Assembly: GCA_024636345.1 (NCBI GenBank) | Contig: JAGXHG010000031.1 | Coordinates: forward strand, 1-64,000 | Origin: Desulfobulbaceae bacterium | GTDB taxonomy: Bacteria > Desulfobacterota > Desulfobulbia > Desulfobulbales > Desulfocapsaceae | Length of the DNA stretch: 64,000 nt | Reading direction: 5' to 3' | Shown: positions 55,740 to 64,000 of the stretch, piece after piece | Numbering within the stretch: position 1 is the stretch's first letter | How the letters are laid out: each line of letters begins with the position of its first letter | Position numbers and translations under genes: made by a program | The notes under the pieces: model-generated | Databases searched by the model: none | The model's input: only the letters and a program-made list of their open reading frames with translations | What the model was told of the DNA's origin: nothing

Positions 55740-58700
55740 ATGTCAACCCAACTTGCAGATCACCTGAAACTAACCGTAGAGAGCAAAAGCAGGCTCACCG
55801 TTTCCGGATTACGCGGCAGCAGCCCTGCCTTGCTAATCAGCATACTCGCCAGCACCGATAACTGCTGTTGTATCGTCGCCGATGAACATCAGGTTGGCGC
55901 CCTGGAAGATGACCTGAGACTCTTCAGTAGTGTTCAGATCCTCACCTATCCCGGCTATGAAATTCCTCCCTACACCCCTCTGTCTCCAGATCAACCAACC
56001 ATCGCAGCCCGTCTCTCAACCCTCTACCAGTTGCTTGATCCAGGAACCCGTTTTGTCCTGATTGTCTCTGCTGAGGCCCTAATGCGGCGGATCATGCCCA
56101 AAGAGATACTGACGGGATCTGCAGAACTGATCATGGCAGGTGAAGACTACGCCCAGGACGAACTGATCGCCAACCTGATTCATCTAGGATATGAGCAGGT
56201 GTCCCTGGTACAGACAGTGGGAAATTTTTCAGTGCGTGGCGGGATCATTGACATCTACCCTCCTCCTTTTACAATAAAGGCAGATCAGGGATGGCAAAAT
56301 GTCGCAAGCCTCAATGACGGTGACAGAGCGACCGGTAAAATGCTCCAGGAAGGCCCCATCCGTCTGGATTTTTTTGGCGACACTGTCGAATCCTTGCGGG
56401 TCTTTGATCCCGTCACCCAACGTTCTCAACAGGAGCTGCAAGAGGCCATTTTGCTCCCGGTCAGCGATATTCTCTTTCCCCGTACCGCTGATGACGCTGA
56501 GAACAAAATTCTGCACGAGCTTGCTGATACTGCAGCAAATCTGCAATGGGACAACGAACAAACGGCTCAACTTAGCGAACAGATTGAACGAAGACATCAT
56601 TTTTCCGGGATAGAATTTTTCATCCCTATTTTTTACCGGCACTTACAGCAAGCAAGCTCAACAGTTCTGGAGTTTCTCCCCTCTGACACCCGACTCATTT
56701 TCATGGATCCTGAAGCAGGTCGAAAGTCAACAGGACTTGTCCACGAACGGATCCTGGCAAACTTTACCAGTGCCCAGCAAAAACACACCCCTGCCTTGTT
56801 GCCTGCACAACTCTTCCTGGATCCTGAGCAGCTGGACGAGGCAATGATAGGCTTCGCTCAACTTTTCTGCTCCGACTTCAACAGCAAAGGAGAAGAAATC
56901 CTTGCCTTCACTACAACGAACCATCAACTGCTCAAACAGGATATCGGGCTCCAGCGAAAAAAAAGGGGCCTGCTGGCACCACTCAATGACCAGATTCGCA
57001 GTTGGCAGGAACAAGATGATCAGGTAATTCTCTGCTGTCGGTCAAGTCGTCACGCCAGAACCCTGGCAGAACTTCTGGAAAAGCACCAGCATAGTATTCA
57101 TTTTTTACCAGCTCCGCTTACTCCTCTGGAACCTCCCCCTCCCAACCCAGGAAAATCCATTTTTATCTGTGAGCATCCGTTGAATGAAGGGTTCAGCCTG
57201 GTTGAACACAAGGTGCACCTGCTCTCTGAAAGTGAATTATTCGGCGAGATGAGAATTGGCGGGAAAGGCAAGAAAAAATCTGCCAGGCAGCAAACAGGCG
57301 ATCCTGTTCGTTTTGCTGATCTCAAGATGCTGGATGTAGTGGTCCACCGTGACCATGGCCTTGGGATCTACCACGGGCTGGTCACCATGGAGATCCAGGG
57401 GATCAAAAACGACTTCATGCTTCTTGAGTATAAAGGTGGCGACCGACTCTATCTACCGGTAGACCGGCTCAACCTGATCAGCCGCTATGAAGGCCTCTCT
57501 GATCGTGAGCCCAGGATTGATAAACTTGGCACCCAGTCCTGGCAGAGCGCCAAGTCCAAGGTCAAAGAAGAAGTGTGGAGGGTTGCTCAAGAACTCCTGA
57601 AAATCTATGCCCGCCGTGAAATGCGCCAGGGCAGACGCTTCTCCCCGCCCGGTGAACTATATCACGAGCTGGAAGAGTCTTTTCCTTTTGATGAAACTAC
57701 AGGTCAGGACAAGGCCATTACCGAGACCATTGACGATCTCACCTCGGATCAGCCCATGGACCGACTGGTCTGCGGTGACGTGGGCTACGGCAAGACCGAG
57801 GTAGCTGTGCGGGCCGCCTTCAAGGTGGTAGAAGATGGGTGTCAGGTGGCCATCCTGGTGCCGACCACGGTCCTTGCCGAACAGCATGCCAAGACCTTTA
57901 AGGAGCGGATGTCAGGCTTTCCCGTGACCATTGACTGCATCAATCGCTTTCGCAGCAGTGCAGACCAGAAGCGGATCATCAGAGATCTGGCCGAGGGCAG
58001 GATTGATATCATTATCGGCACCCATCGTCTGCTCTCCAAGGATGTGGTCTATAACAACCTCGGACTGCTCATCGTTGATGAAGAACATCGTTTCGGGGTC
58101 AGCCATAAGGAGAAGATCAAACAGATCAAGGCCGAAGTGGATATCCTCACCCTGACCGCCACCCCCATTCCCAGAACTCTGGAGATGTCACTGCTCGGAA
58201 TCCGTGACCTGTCGGTCATCTCCAGTCCGCCGGAACACCGGCGACCGGTCAAGACCTTTGTTGCCCGCTACGACGAGCTGGTCATCAAAGAAGCTGTGAG
58301 CAAAGAGATGCTCCGCCAGGGTCAGGTCTTTTTCGTCCACAACAGGGTAAAATCGATTCACCGCATGGCTGCAACCGTCCAGGAGCTGGTTCCCGAGGCC
58401 CGCATCGCTGTAGCCCATGGCCAGATGGTCGGCAAAGATCTTGAGGCGATCATGGTGGACTTTGTGAGTGGCAAGATCGACGTGCTGATCTGCACCACCA
58501 TCATCGAATCCGGCCTTGATATCCCCTCTGCCAATACGATTATCATCAACCGGGCCGACACTCTTGGTCTGGCAGAGATATACCAGCTGCGCGGTCGGGT
58601 CGGCAGATCGAGTACCCAATCCTATGCCTACCTGCTGGTTCCCTCACTGGATGATCTGAGTCGCGACTCCAAAGATCGCCTGAGAGCCCTAATAGACTGC

Positions 58701-59402
58701 AATGAGCTGGGCGGCGGTTTCAAGCTGGCCATGAGCGACCTGCAGATCCGGGGTGGCGGCAACCTTCTCGGTGTCTCCCAGAGCGGCCATATCGCAGCCA
58801 TCGGCTATGAACTCTACCTTGAACTGCTGCAAAAAACAGTAGCCGACCTGAAGGCCAGGGCTGTACACTCAGACACGCTGAGCAGTGAGGCGGTTGACGA
58901 ACTAGACCCCGAAATCAACCTCCAGATCTCGGCCTATATCCCCGAGTCCTACATCCCTGATGTCAGCCAACGCTATATTGCCTACCGCAGGATCTCTTCC
59001 CTGGCATATGCCGATGATACCCAGCACGCCGATCTGCAAGATGAGCTGCTTGACCGCTATGGCGTTTTACCTCCTGAAACCAGTAATCTTCTGCAGGTGG
59101 TCAGCCTGAAAAAAGAAATGGCCATACTCAAGATAAGTAAACTGGAAAAGGGCAGGGACAACCTGGTCTTCTCCTTTCTCAAGACAACACCCATAGACCC
59201 CGTCCTGCTGTTGCAATACCTGCAAACCTGTGGCAATATCCGCAGTAAACATAGAAAGACAGAGCCGCCTAAGCTCACCCCTGATGGCCGACTGATAGTG
59301 CCAGTCCCCAGCGTCACATCTCCGGACAGCCTGTTTGCCGCAATCCGCAGCACCTTGGTTGACCTGGGGCGACTCATTCCAGCACCCGAGGAGAACTCCT
59401 GA
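55740..59402 (+). CDS. mfd: Transcription-repair coupling factor
   Basis: The 1220-residue protein frees RNA polymerase stalled at DNA damage and recruits UvrA. In order: a UvrB-like N-terminal module (TYPGYEIPPYTPLSPD, SVRGGIIDIYPPPF), the polymerase-interacting domain (VVHRDHGLGIYHGL, DRLYLPVDRLNLISRYEG), the RecG-like helicase with Walker A CGDVGYGKTEVAVRAAF, DEEHRFGV, LTATPIPRTLEMSLLGIRD, QLRGRVGRS, and a C-terminal TRCF domain. Length is slightly above E. coli Mfd (1148). Its stop overlaps the next start by one base. Confidence 0.97.
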   Translation: MSTQLADHLKLTVESKSRLTVSGLRGSSPALLISILASTDNCCCIVADEHQVGALEDDLRLFSSVQILTYPGYEIPPYTPLSPDQPTIAARLSTLYQLLDPGTRFVLIVSAEALMRRIMPKEILTGSAELIMAGEDYAQDELIANLIHLGYEQVSLVQTVGNFSVRGGIIDIYPPPFTIKADQGWQNVASLNDGDRATGKMLQEGPIRLDFFGDTVESLRVFDPVTQRSQQELQEAILLPVSDILFPRTADDAENKILHELADTAANLQWDNEQTAQLSEQIERRHHFSGIEFFIPIFYRHLQQASSTVLEFLPSDTRLIFMDPEAGRKSTGLVHERILANFTSAQQKHTPALLPAQLFLDPEQLDEAMIGFAQLFCSDFNSKGEEILAFTTTNHQLLKQDIGLQRKKRGLLAPLNDQIRSWQEQDDQVILCCRSSRHARTLAELLEKHQHSIHFLPAPLTPLEPPPPNPGKSIFICEHPLNEGFSLVEHKVHLLSESELFGEMRIGGKGKKKSARQQTGDPVRFADLKMLDVVVHRDHGLGIYHGLVTMEIQGIKNDFMLLEYKGGDRLYLPVDRLNLISRYEGLSDREPRIDKLGTQSWQSAKSKVKEEVWRVAQELLKIYARREMRQGRRFSPPGELYHELEESFPFDETTGQDKAITETIDDLTSDQPMDRLVCGDVGYGKTEVAVRAAFKVVEDGCQVAILVPTTVLAEQHAKTFKERMSGFPVTIDCINRFRSSADQKRIIRDLAEGRIDIIIGTHRLLSKDVVYNNLGLLIVDEEHRFGVSHKEKIKQIKAEVDILTLTATPIPRTLEMSLLGIRDLSVISSPPEHRRPVKTFVARYDELVIKEAVSKEMLRQGQVFFVHNRVKSIHRMAATVQELVPEARIAVAHGQMVGKDLEAIMVDFVSGKIDVLICTTIIESGLDIPSANTIIINRADTLGLAEIYQLRGRVGRSSTQSYAYLLVPSLDDLSRDSKDRLRALIDCNELGGGFKLAMSDLQIRGGGNLLGVSQSGHIAAIGYELYLELLQKTVADLKARAVHSDTLSSEAVDELDPEINLQISAYIPESYIPDVSQRYIAYRRISSLAYADDTQHADLQDELLDRYGVLPPETSNLLQVVSLKKEMAILKISKLEKGRDNLVFSFLKTTPIDPVLLLQYLQTCGNIRSKHRKTEPPKLTPDGRLIVPVPSVTSPDSLFAAIRSTLVDLGRLIPAPEENS

Positions 59403-60079
59403 TGAACACCATAACCCAGATCCAGCCTGAGTTTTCCTGGTCCGAGATAGACACGGTCCTCCTTGATATGGACGGTACCCTCCTCGACAAATACTTCGAT
59501 GATTTTTTCTGGGAAGAATATGTCCCCAAAATATTTGCCGAACAGAACCAGATGAGCAGCGAGCAGGCCCGGAAGGAACTGTTGAAAAGATATCAACGGG
59601 TTGAGAGTACCCTGCAATGGACTGACCTTGACTACTGGTCGGAACAACTTCAGCTTGATATCCCGGAGCTGAAATGCAAGGTAGATCATCTGATCCAGGT
59701 ACATCCTTTCGTCATTGACTTCCTGCAATTTATCAAAATAATCGGCAAGAAAGTCCATCTCGTCACCAATGCCCACTCCAAGACCCTCGAGATCAAGATG
59801 CGCAAGACCGCGCTCGGTGAATGGTTTGACCGGATTGTCTGTGCGGAAGAGGTGGGAGAGGCAAAAGAACAGCCTGCCTTCTGGGACAAACTGGAAGGAA
59901 TGTTGAATTATGACCGGAAACGAACTCTGCTGGCCGATGACACCGCCAAAGTCCTGCGCTCTGCAAAAGCTTATGAGATGGGCTTTCTCATTTTTGTGGC
60001 CCGACCCAGCTCACGCCTGCCGACACGCTACTCCGAGGAATTTCCCTCCATTGTCACCTTTGATGAACTCATTTTTTAG
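59402..60079 (+). CDS. HAD family hydrolase, GMP/IMP nucleotidase-like
   Basis: The 225-residue protein has the HAD motif I LLDMDGTLLD, motif II in LVTNAHSKTLEIK and the C-terminal lysine and acidic motif (GEAKEQPAF, TLLADDTAKVLRSA). The sequence and size resemble YrfG, a 5'-nucleotidase acting on GMP and IMP in E. coli; a different phosphate ester cannot be excluded. It starts on the last base of the mfd stop codon (TGATG), so it is coupled to mfd translation. Confidence 0.82.
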   Translation: MNTITQIQPEFSWSEIDTVLLDMDGTLLDKYFDDFFWEEYVPKIFAEQNQMSSEQARKELLKRYQRVESTLQWTDLDYWSEQLQLDIPELKCKVDHLIQVHPFVIDFLQFIKIIGKKVHLVTNAHSKTLEIKMRKTALGEWFDRIVCAEEVGEAKEQPAFWDKLEGMLNYDRKRTLLADDTAKVLRSAKAYEMGFLIFVARPSSRLPTRYSEEFPSIVTFDELIF

Positions 60080-60081
60080 AT

Positions 60082-60262
60082 GCCGTTAAGGAGTTGAGCA
60101 AGTCTTTTTTTGCTCAACTCCTTTTACGGCACCTTATGCCACTACAAAGAAACAGCATCTTTTCCAGCTGTTTCTTTGAGTGGCGCCTGACAGAAACCCA
60201 CAAGGCCATATCATGAAATAAGTAGGCTTTTTTACTCAACTCCTTAACGGCTGTTTCTTTGC
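60082..60262. repeat. Nested inverted-repeat element with 17-bp perfect terminal repeats
   Basis: GCCGTTAAGGAGTTGAG (60082-60098) is perfectly inverted at 60235-60251. A near-perfect inner inverse copy at 60111-60130 forms a hairpin with the left end. Between lies a second hairpin, CAAAGAAACAGC (60145-60156) with GCTGTTTCTTTG (60167-60178), flanked by CCACT/AGTGG. A direct copy GCTGTTTCTTTG at 60251-60262 borders the right end. It looks like a small non-autonomous element or structured 3' region after the nucleotidase gene; no transposase is coded. Confidence 0.7.
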
Positions 60263-60410
60263 AGGCGTCTGGTAATAATAACCGCCAAAAATAAAACGAC
60301 ATAAAGATTTTGCCTTCTGGGGCACAATGCGGTAAAAAAGTAACTATTCACTTTATTCATCTGTGACAATGAACGATTGCTTTCGTGAAAAAGTGAAAAA
60401 ATCCTGAGAA

Positions 60411-60443
60411 GGAGACAAAAAATCTCTACGAATTTTTGTCTCC
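60411..60443. terminator. Terminator-like inverted repeat
   Basis: GGAGACAAAAA (60411-60421) and TTTTTGTCTCC (60433-60443) form an 11-bp perfect stem around an 11-base loop, in the AT-rich gap before the lipoprotein gene. The remaining gap (60263-60410 and 60444-60529) shows no gene. Confidence 0.5.
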
Positions 60444-60529
60444 CTTGAAAAAGATACAGAAAAAACAGAACATAAAAAGAGGTAGACACTTCTATCCAGA
60501 ACCCATTGCCAACTTCCCGGTGAACGCTA

Positions 60530-61036
60530 ATGACACCTCAATCAACCAGATTTCTGTCCGGAGTTTTCTGTTTTCTCCTACCCTTATCTCTTACGGGCTG
60601 CTTCTCCAAAACAACATCCTATCCGGGCCTCCATTTTCCACCGACACAGAGTGTTGAGGTCAGTTTTCAGGAAAATGCGGTGCCAAAATCCTGTCAGGGA
60701 TTCGCCCACCTCATTGCATCCACTGCGGCACCAATATCCGGCAAGGAGATTCAGGCAGCTATCATCAAAGAGGCGAGGGAAAAAGGAGCGAACCACGTGC
60801 TGATTGGCATGGCACGCGAAGAAGTCGGCAACAAACAGGACGTATTCCGCTTTGACTACTTTGGCCCCGAATATCCCTACCCGTATCCTCAGGGATGGAT
60901 GGGCTGGAAATTTGGCATTCAGGAATGGGAAAAAGCCGGTCCCCTGATCGGTTTCGGTCTCAATAACTGGGATGATCAGGAGAGCCGCTATGATTTCAGC
61001 CTCATGATCCAGACAGTTTTCCTGCGGTGCCAGTAA
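60530..61036 (+). CDS. Predicted lipoprotein of unknown function
   Basis: The 168-residue protein has a lipoprotein signal peptide with lipobox L-S-L-T-G-C24, so it is exported and lipid-anchored. The mature part has a KEIQAAIIKEAREKGANHVLIG segment and a glycine- and aromatic-rich YPYPYPQGWMGWKFGIQ stretch. I recognise no family. It may relate to the small DUF-type lipoproteins with a 'GANH' motif that resemble PixG-like scaffolds, but this is not claimed. The ATG at 60530 has no obvious ribosome binding site. A hairpin separates it from the convergent AAA+ gene. Confidence 0.7.
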   Translation: MTPQSTRFLSGVFCFLLPLSLTGCFSKTTSYPGLHFPPTQSVEVSFQENAVPKSCQGFAHLIASTAAPISGKEIQAAIIKEAREKGANHVLIGMAREEVGNKQDVFRFDYFGPEYPYPYPQGWMGWKFGIQEWEKAGPLIGFGLNNWDDQESRYDFSLMIQTVFLRCQ

Positions 61037-61043
61037 AAAAATC

Positions 61044-61091
61044 AGGGGCAAGGGAATAGAACAAACAAAGTTCTTCCATTCCCACTCCCCG
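61044..61091. terminator. Bidirectional terminator-like hairpin
   Basis: An imperfect stem of GGGG, GGGAAT and GAAC (from 61044) with GTTC, ATTCCC and CCCC (to 61090), with small bulges and a seven-base loop, lies between the lipoprotein gene and the convergent AAA+ gene. A T-run follows on the plus strand (CTTTTTC). Confidence 0.5.
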
Positions 61092-61099
61092 ACCTTTTT

Positions 61100-63385
61100 C
61101 TACCACACCGCCCGTAAGCCCTTGTTCTTCCTGAGATGATCAATACGACGTTCAAGCTCCACCCGCCACTCAGCATGAATTCTCGCAGCAGAAGGGGCAA
61201 TGAGCTCAGGCAAGCCATAAACAATACGATCTGAGGCCCGACTGGCCTCAATCACCGCCTCAATGGAACGGGCACCGAACTTGTATTGACCGAGCAGCAA
61301 ACGGAGCAGCAGACCGGAGGTCTTACGCGCTGCCTTCTTCCAATGGGTATCCATCTGATGGGCAATAATAAAGGCCCGCTTGAGCAATACCCGCCGCAAC
61401 TCGTCCAACTCATCGGCACTGGCTGAATCCCGCAGCAGGTTATCAGATATCTCAATCCCGTCGATATCAAGCACTACCCGCAAACGACTCATGAAATCAG
61501 GAATCTTCAGGGTCTTCATCTTTTCAAGCATCTCCGGCTGATCCGCATCGAGCAGTTTTTCCATCCCTTCCCAACTGGCCTTCACCCCCCCCGCAAATAC
61601 AAAGATAGCTCGGCCGATATAATGGGGAATCCCGTTGACATAGGTCACGCCATCCTGCATGGAAGGCAGGAAATAACGGAGATAGCCAAATTCATTGCCT
61701 TCATAGCGGCAATCAAATTCATCCCAGAAGACAATAGGCACCTTGCCCCTGGCTACTGCCGCCCGCACCGGTTCTATGGCCGAATTAATCTCATCGGGTG
61801 AAGAAAACTGGGTCATATTAAATTCAAACAGATCAAAGGGGTTCCCTTGAAATTTTTTAGCAATAACCTGAGCCACCTGCCTGACGGCAAAGGATTTTCC
61901 TGATCCAGGAGGCCCAAAGACACCGATACAGAGAGGCCGTTGTACACTCTCTTTGGAAACATAGGAATCCATAACATTCTGCAGGGTGATAACCGGATCA
62001 ATCTCCGCCGGATCTGTGGTACGCAGATGGCCGACATTGAAAATCGGCAGGTTATGAAATCCAGTCTTCCGATTCACCTCTTCTTTGAGATCATGGAGCA
62101 CAGAAACGATTTCATCCAGATAGCCATGTGCACCGGCAAGGGGTGTATGCTGGGCCATAGGAGATTTTTTACCCAGATAGAAAAATTTACGAAGGGCCGC
62201 TTTTTTCTGAGCAGACCAGATCTGGCTGGAGACCAGATCAAGCACGGTCTCAAAATCTGTTGAGAGGGCAGGAAGCTCAAAAAAAGAGGGATCCGGCCCG
62301 TTATCAACATAGGAACAGGCGTAACCGCCGGGATAACTCTTGACAAAATCGAGGTTAGGAAATTCCAGAGTATCCTTGAAATAATAGCCACGTTGATACA
62401 GACTGTCCCAGTTATGCATCACCCGCTGCGAAAAATCATAAAAGTAATTACGGCTGAAGCCAAAACTCCCAAAGCGGAGGGCATCCATGGCAAGCATAGC
62501 AATAATCAAGGTATCATAACAAGGAACTGATCCCCGTTGCCGCGGCGAACTCTTCTCGGGCAGACACCCTTTACGGTGACGAAAGAAAATGGAATCCGGG
62601 CCAATATAAAGGATACCGTGGGGAAACATCTCCACGATAATATGACAACGAAACTTTCTGGACACACCATCCCAGAGCCCCACCTCCTCAGTACGTAAAG
62701 CCCGAATACACATGGCAACGATGGTCTCCCAGTTGACTGAGCAGTCCATCTCCATGCGGGTCGTCTCAAGATCTGCCAGCCGACAGAACAGGGTTATCCT
62801 TTCCCCACACATCTCTGCCCACCTCCGCCAGTGCGCCACACTGATGCCCATAGCAATCACCCAGGCATGTGGGTTGCGGGCAAAATCTTCCTGGGTCAGA
62901 TGAGGAGGACAGCCGGAATCGTCGATCACCACCAGTCCGTTATTATTGCTGAAAATCTCTCGGTTGCTATCGTCAATTCGAAACGGCTCCGCACTCTTGG
63001 CCCGAGCTCCTGCCGGCAGATACTGATTGACCATAAACCAGCCATGATCCTCACGCTCCATTTCCGCGCCGCTCTGTTTACGGAATATCTGGAAGATATC
63101 CTTCTGCTCCCCGTAGGAGACCGAATGGATTCGAGGATTCAGATCAGACTCGGCGATATAGGCGGCAAGCCAGGTCAGACACTGTTCCAGACGGCCATAC
63201 TCAATAGAGACATCGCCTGCCATCAGCTCAATATGATCACCAGGATTATACCCATAGGCAGGCAGACTTCCCTCTTCCATAAGACTGACCTGTTTGATGG
63301 GAAGATTGCGGATCTTGACATTGGAACCGAGCAGGGTGATTTTTTGTGATTGTCCGTCCATAATAACCTCAATGAGTCTTTCCAT
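61100..63385 (-). CDS. AAA+ ATPase with large unrecognised N-terminal region
   Basis: This 761-residue protein has one AAA+ module in its last third: Walker A G491-P-P-G-S-G-K497-S and Walker B IVFWD555E, followed by a sensor-like FVFAGG segment and a C-terminal helical lid with LRRVLLKRAFIIA. The first 480 residues contain an alpha/beta region (NNGLVVIDDSGCPP, RCHIIVEMFPHGILYIGP) and a TRAF-like DVSIEYGRLEQCLTWLAA start, but I recognise no domain. No partner gene adjoins it. An ATG at 63361 with GAGG upstream is an alternative start that removes eight residues. Function unknown; regulated remodelling of a partner is the usual AAA+ role. Confidence 0.65.
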   Translation of the reverse strand: MERLIEVIMDGQSQKITLLGSNVKIRNLPIKQVSLMEEGSLPAYGYNPGDHIELMAGDVSIEYGRLEQCLTWLAAYIAESDLNPRIHSVSYGEQKDIFQIFRKQSGAEMEREDHGWFMVNQYLPAGARAKSAEPFRIDDSNREIFSNNNGLVVIDDSGCPPHLTQEDFARNPHAWVIAMGISVAHWRRWAEMCGERITLFCRLADLETTRMEMDCSVNWETIVAMCIRALRTEEVGLWDGVSRKFRCHIIVEMFPHGILYIGPDSIFFRHRKGCLPEKSSPRQRGSVPCYDTLIIAMLAMDALRFGSFGFSRNYFYDFSQRVMHNWDSLYQRGYYFKDTLEFPNLDFVKSYPGGYACSYVDNGPDPSFFELPALSTDFETVLDLVSSQIWSAQKKAALRKFFYLGKKSPMAQHTPLAGAHGYLDEIVSVLHDLKEEVNRKTGFHNLPIFNVGHLRTTDPAEIDPVITLQNVMDSYVSKESVQRPLCIGVFGPPGSGKSFAVRQVAQVIAKKFQGNPFDLFEFNMTQFSSPDEINSAIEPVRAAVARGKVPIVFWDEFDCRYEGNEFGYLRYFLPSMQDGVTYVNGIPHYIGRAIFVFAGGVKASWEGMEKLLDADQPEMLEKMKTLKIPDFMSRLRVVLDIDGIEISDNLLRDSASADELDELRRVLLKRAFIIAHQMDTHWKKAARKTSGLLLRLLLGQYKFGARSIEAVIEASRASDRIVYGLPELIAPSAARIHAEWRVELERRIDHLRKNKGLRAVW

Positions 63386-63402
63386 TCATCAACGTACCAT
63401 TA

Positions 63403-63438
63403 AACGAAAAAGGAAGGGCAAGGCCTTCCTTTTTCGTT
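63403..63438. terminator. Terminator downstream of the cydB region
   Basis: AACGAAAAAGGAAGG (63403-63417) pairs perfectly with CCTTCCTTTTTCGTT (63424-63438) around a six-base loop. It ends the minus-strand cydB unit and lies just upstream of the AAA+ gene, with stretches of A and T in both arms. Confidence 0.75.
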
Positions 63439-63455
63439 GTTCATCAACCTTTATT

Positions 63456-63548
63456 CTACAACAGCCCGGCCTTATCCAGGACTACAACCGCCCCTTTATA
63501 GGAAACAAAAATCAGAGCGATCCACGAAAAAATAAGTACATACGTCAT
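63456..63548 (-). CDS. Small membrane protein downstream of cydB (CydX-like position)
   Basis: An ATG at 63548 with GAGGAGG about seven bases upstream opens a 30-codon frame. The product starts MTYVLIFSWIALIFVSYKGA and ends VVVLDKAGLL, so it has one hydrophobic helix followed by a short tail. Small single-helix subunits (CydX, CydS) are encoded after cydB in many bacteria and stabilise the heme centre of cytochrome bd; sequence identity to CydX is low. A perfect terminator follows. The strong ribosome binding site is the main support. Confidence 0.6.
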   Translation of the reverse strand: MTYVLIFSWIALIFVSYKGAVVVLDKAGLL

Positions 63549-63671
63549 TACACTACCTCCTCAAAACCATTTTCTTCTAGGCCGCTGTAAAAAATTAACA
63601 TGGCCATGTTATTTCGTAACGGCTCCTAAAAATCAGGAACAACAAATCTACTCGGGATCTCTGTTATCTGA

Positions 63672-64000
63672 CTAGTACGCCTCGTGATCAACCACTTCAT
63701 GGGCGGCCAGTTTCTGAGAATCCATCTGCCTCCAGACATAGGCCACATAGGCCAGAACAAAAGGAATTCCCAGGGCAACATAGGTCATAACCATCAAGGT
63801 ATAGGGACTTGATGAGGCATTAAAAATAGTCAGACTGGACTGAAGATCCACCTTCGAAGGGTAAAAGGCCGTATTGTTAAATCCGGCAGTGAAAAAGACC
63901 GCCAAACCAACAAGCACGGTACCCAATCCGGCAAACCATATCCCTTTGTCATTTCCCTTAAAGGCAGTGGCCAGCACAGCAAGAATCACCAGCACCAGAC
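63672..64000 (-). CDS. cydB: Cytochrome bd ubiquinol oxidase subunit II, C-terminal part
   Basis: The frame enters the window open at base 64000 and runs to a TAG at 63672-63674. The last roughly 108 residues contain three hydrophobic helices and the CydB-type FTAGFNNTAFYPSKVDLQSSLTIFNASSS region followed by YTLMVMTYVALGIPFVLAYVAYVWRQM (given in pieces). CydB is the structural subunit of the high-affinity quinol oxidase that reduces O2 to water at the inner membrane. In an anaerobe it protects against traces of oxygen. The gene start lies outside the window. Confidence 0.85.
   Translation of the reverse strand, partial: LVLVILAVLATAFKGNDKGIWFAGLGTVLVGLAVFFTAGFNNTAFYPSKVDLQSSLTIFNASSSPYTLMVMTYVALGIPFVLAYVAYVWRQMDSQKLAAHEVVDHEAY

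Overview
The window reads as a chromosomal segment of an anaerobic, probably sulfate-reducing or sulfur-cycling Desulfobacterota bacterium of the Desulfobulbales type (inference from gene content; no rRNA or tRNA gene was seen). The pointers are an anaerobic nickel CO dehydrogenase (CooS), a four-subunit group 3b-type [NiFe] hydrogenase, a PerR/rubrerythrin/catalase-peroxidase cluster, cytochrome bd oxidase, bacteriohemerythrin and a Gram-negative outer membrane (BamA, lipoprotein). Most of the DNA is ordinary coding sequence. No CRISPR array, prophage or intact insertion sequence was found.

Layout. 1-5.8 kb: end of a DEAD-box helicase, acetyltransferase, small membrane proteins, an NAD-dependent reductase, a cation/proton antiporter, DUF1737 and a GalT-type transferase. 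5.9-11.9 kb: SulP anion transporter, Fe superoxide dismutase and an MscS channel (both frameshifted), CooS and DUF211. 12-18.3 kb: VIT-like membrane protein, TrkH-TrkA potassium uptake, then def-fmt-larC-pgpA. 18.3-25.8 kb, minus strand: pyrF and a four-gene overlapping operon (TVP38 membrane protein, six-hairpin glycosidase, GT4 glycosyltransferase, two-domain phosphohydrolase). 26-30.1 kb: peroxide-defence cluster. 30.1-34 kb: an intergenic gap packed with palindromic repeats, a lysine/arginine/ornithine decarboxylase and a decayed chemotaxis receptor. 34-47.2 kb, minus strand: hydBGDA hydrogenase, a very large phosphohistidine dikinase-like protein, GAPDH, glycogen synthase, aroC and aroK. 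47.3-55.5 kb: cbpA-cbpM, hemerythrin, comF, an epimerase-plsC pair and bamA. 55.7-64 kb: mfd, a nucleotidase, a repeat element, a lipoprotein, an unrecognised AAA+ ATPase, a 30-residue membrane protein and the tail of cydB.

How the parts fit. CooS and the hydrogenase handle CO and H2/NAD(P)H electrons. The PerR cluster, superoxide dismutase, hemerythrin and cytochrome bd suit an anaerobe that meets oxygen. GAPDH, glycogen synthase, the dikinase-like protein and GalT point to storage carbohydrate turnover. LarC touches nickel cofactor supply, though not necessarily for CooS or the hydrogenase.

Most worth a second look: the glycosidase/glycosyltransferase/phosphohydrolase operon with its alkaline-phosphatase-fold plus EEP fusion; the 1435-residue dikinase-like protein that lacks a PEP barrel; the AAA+ ATPase; a hydrogenase large subunit ending exactly at its last metal-site histidine; a BamA with an extra N-terminal domain; several nested palindromic elements; and three apparent single-base indels within 260 bp of the sod-mscS junction. 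None of these is proven to be a new system; each is an inference from the sequence alone.
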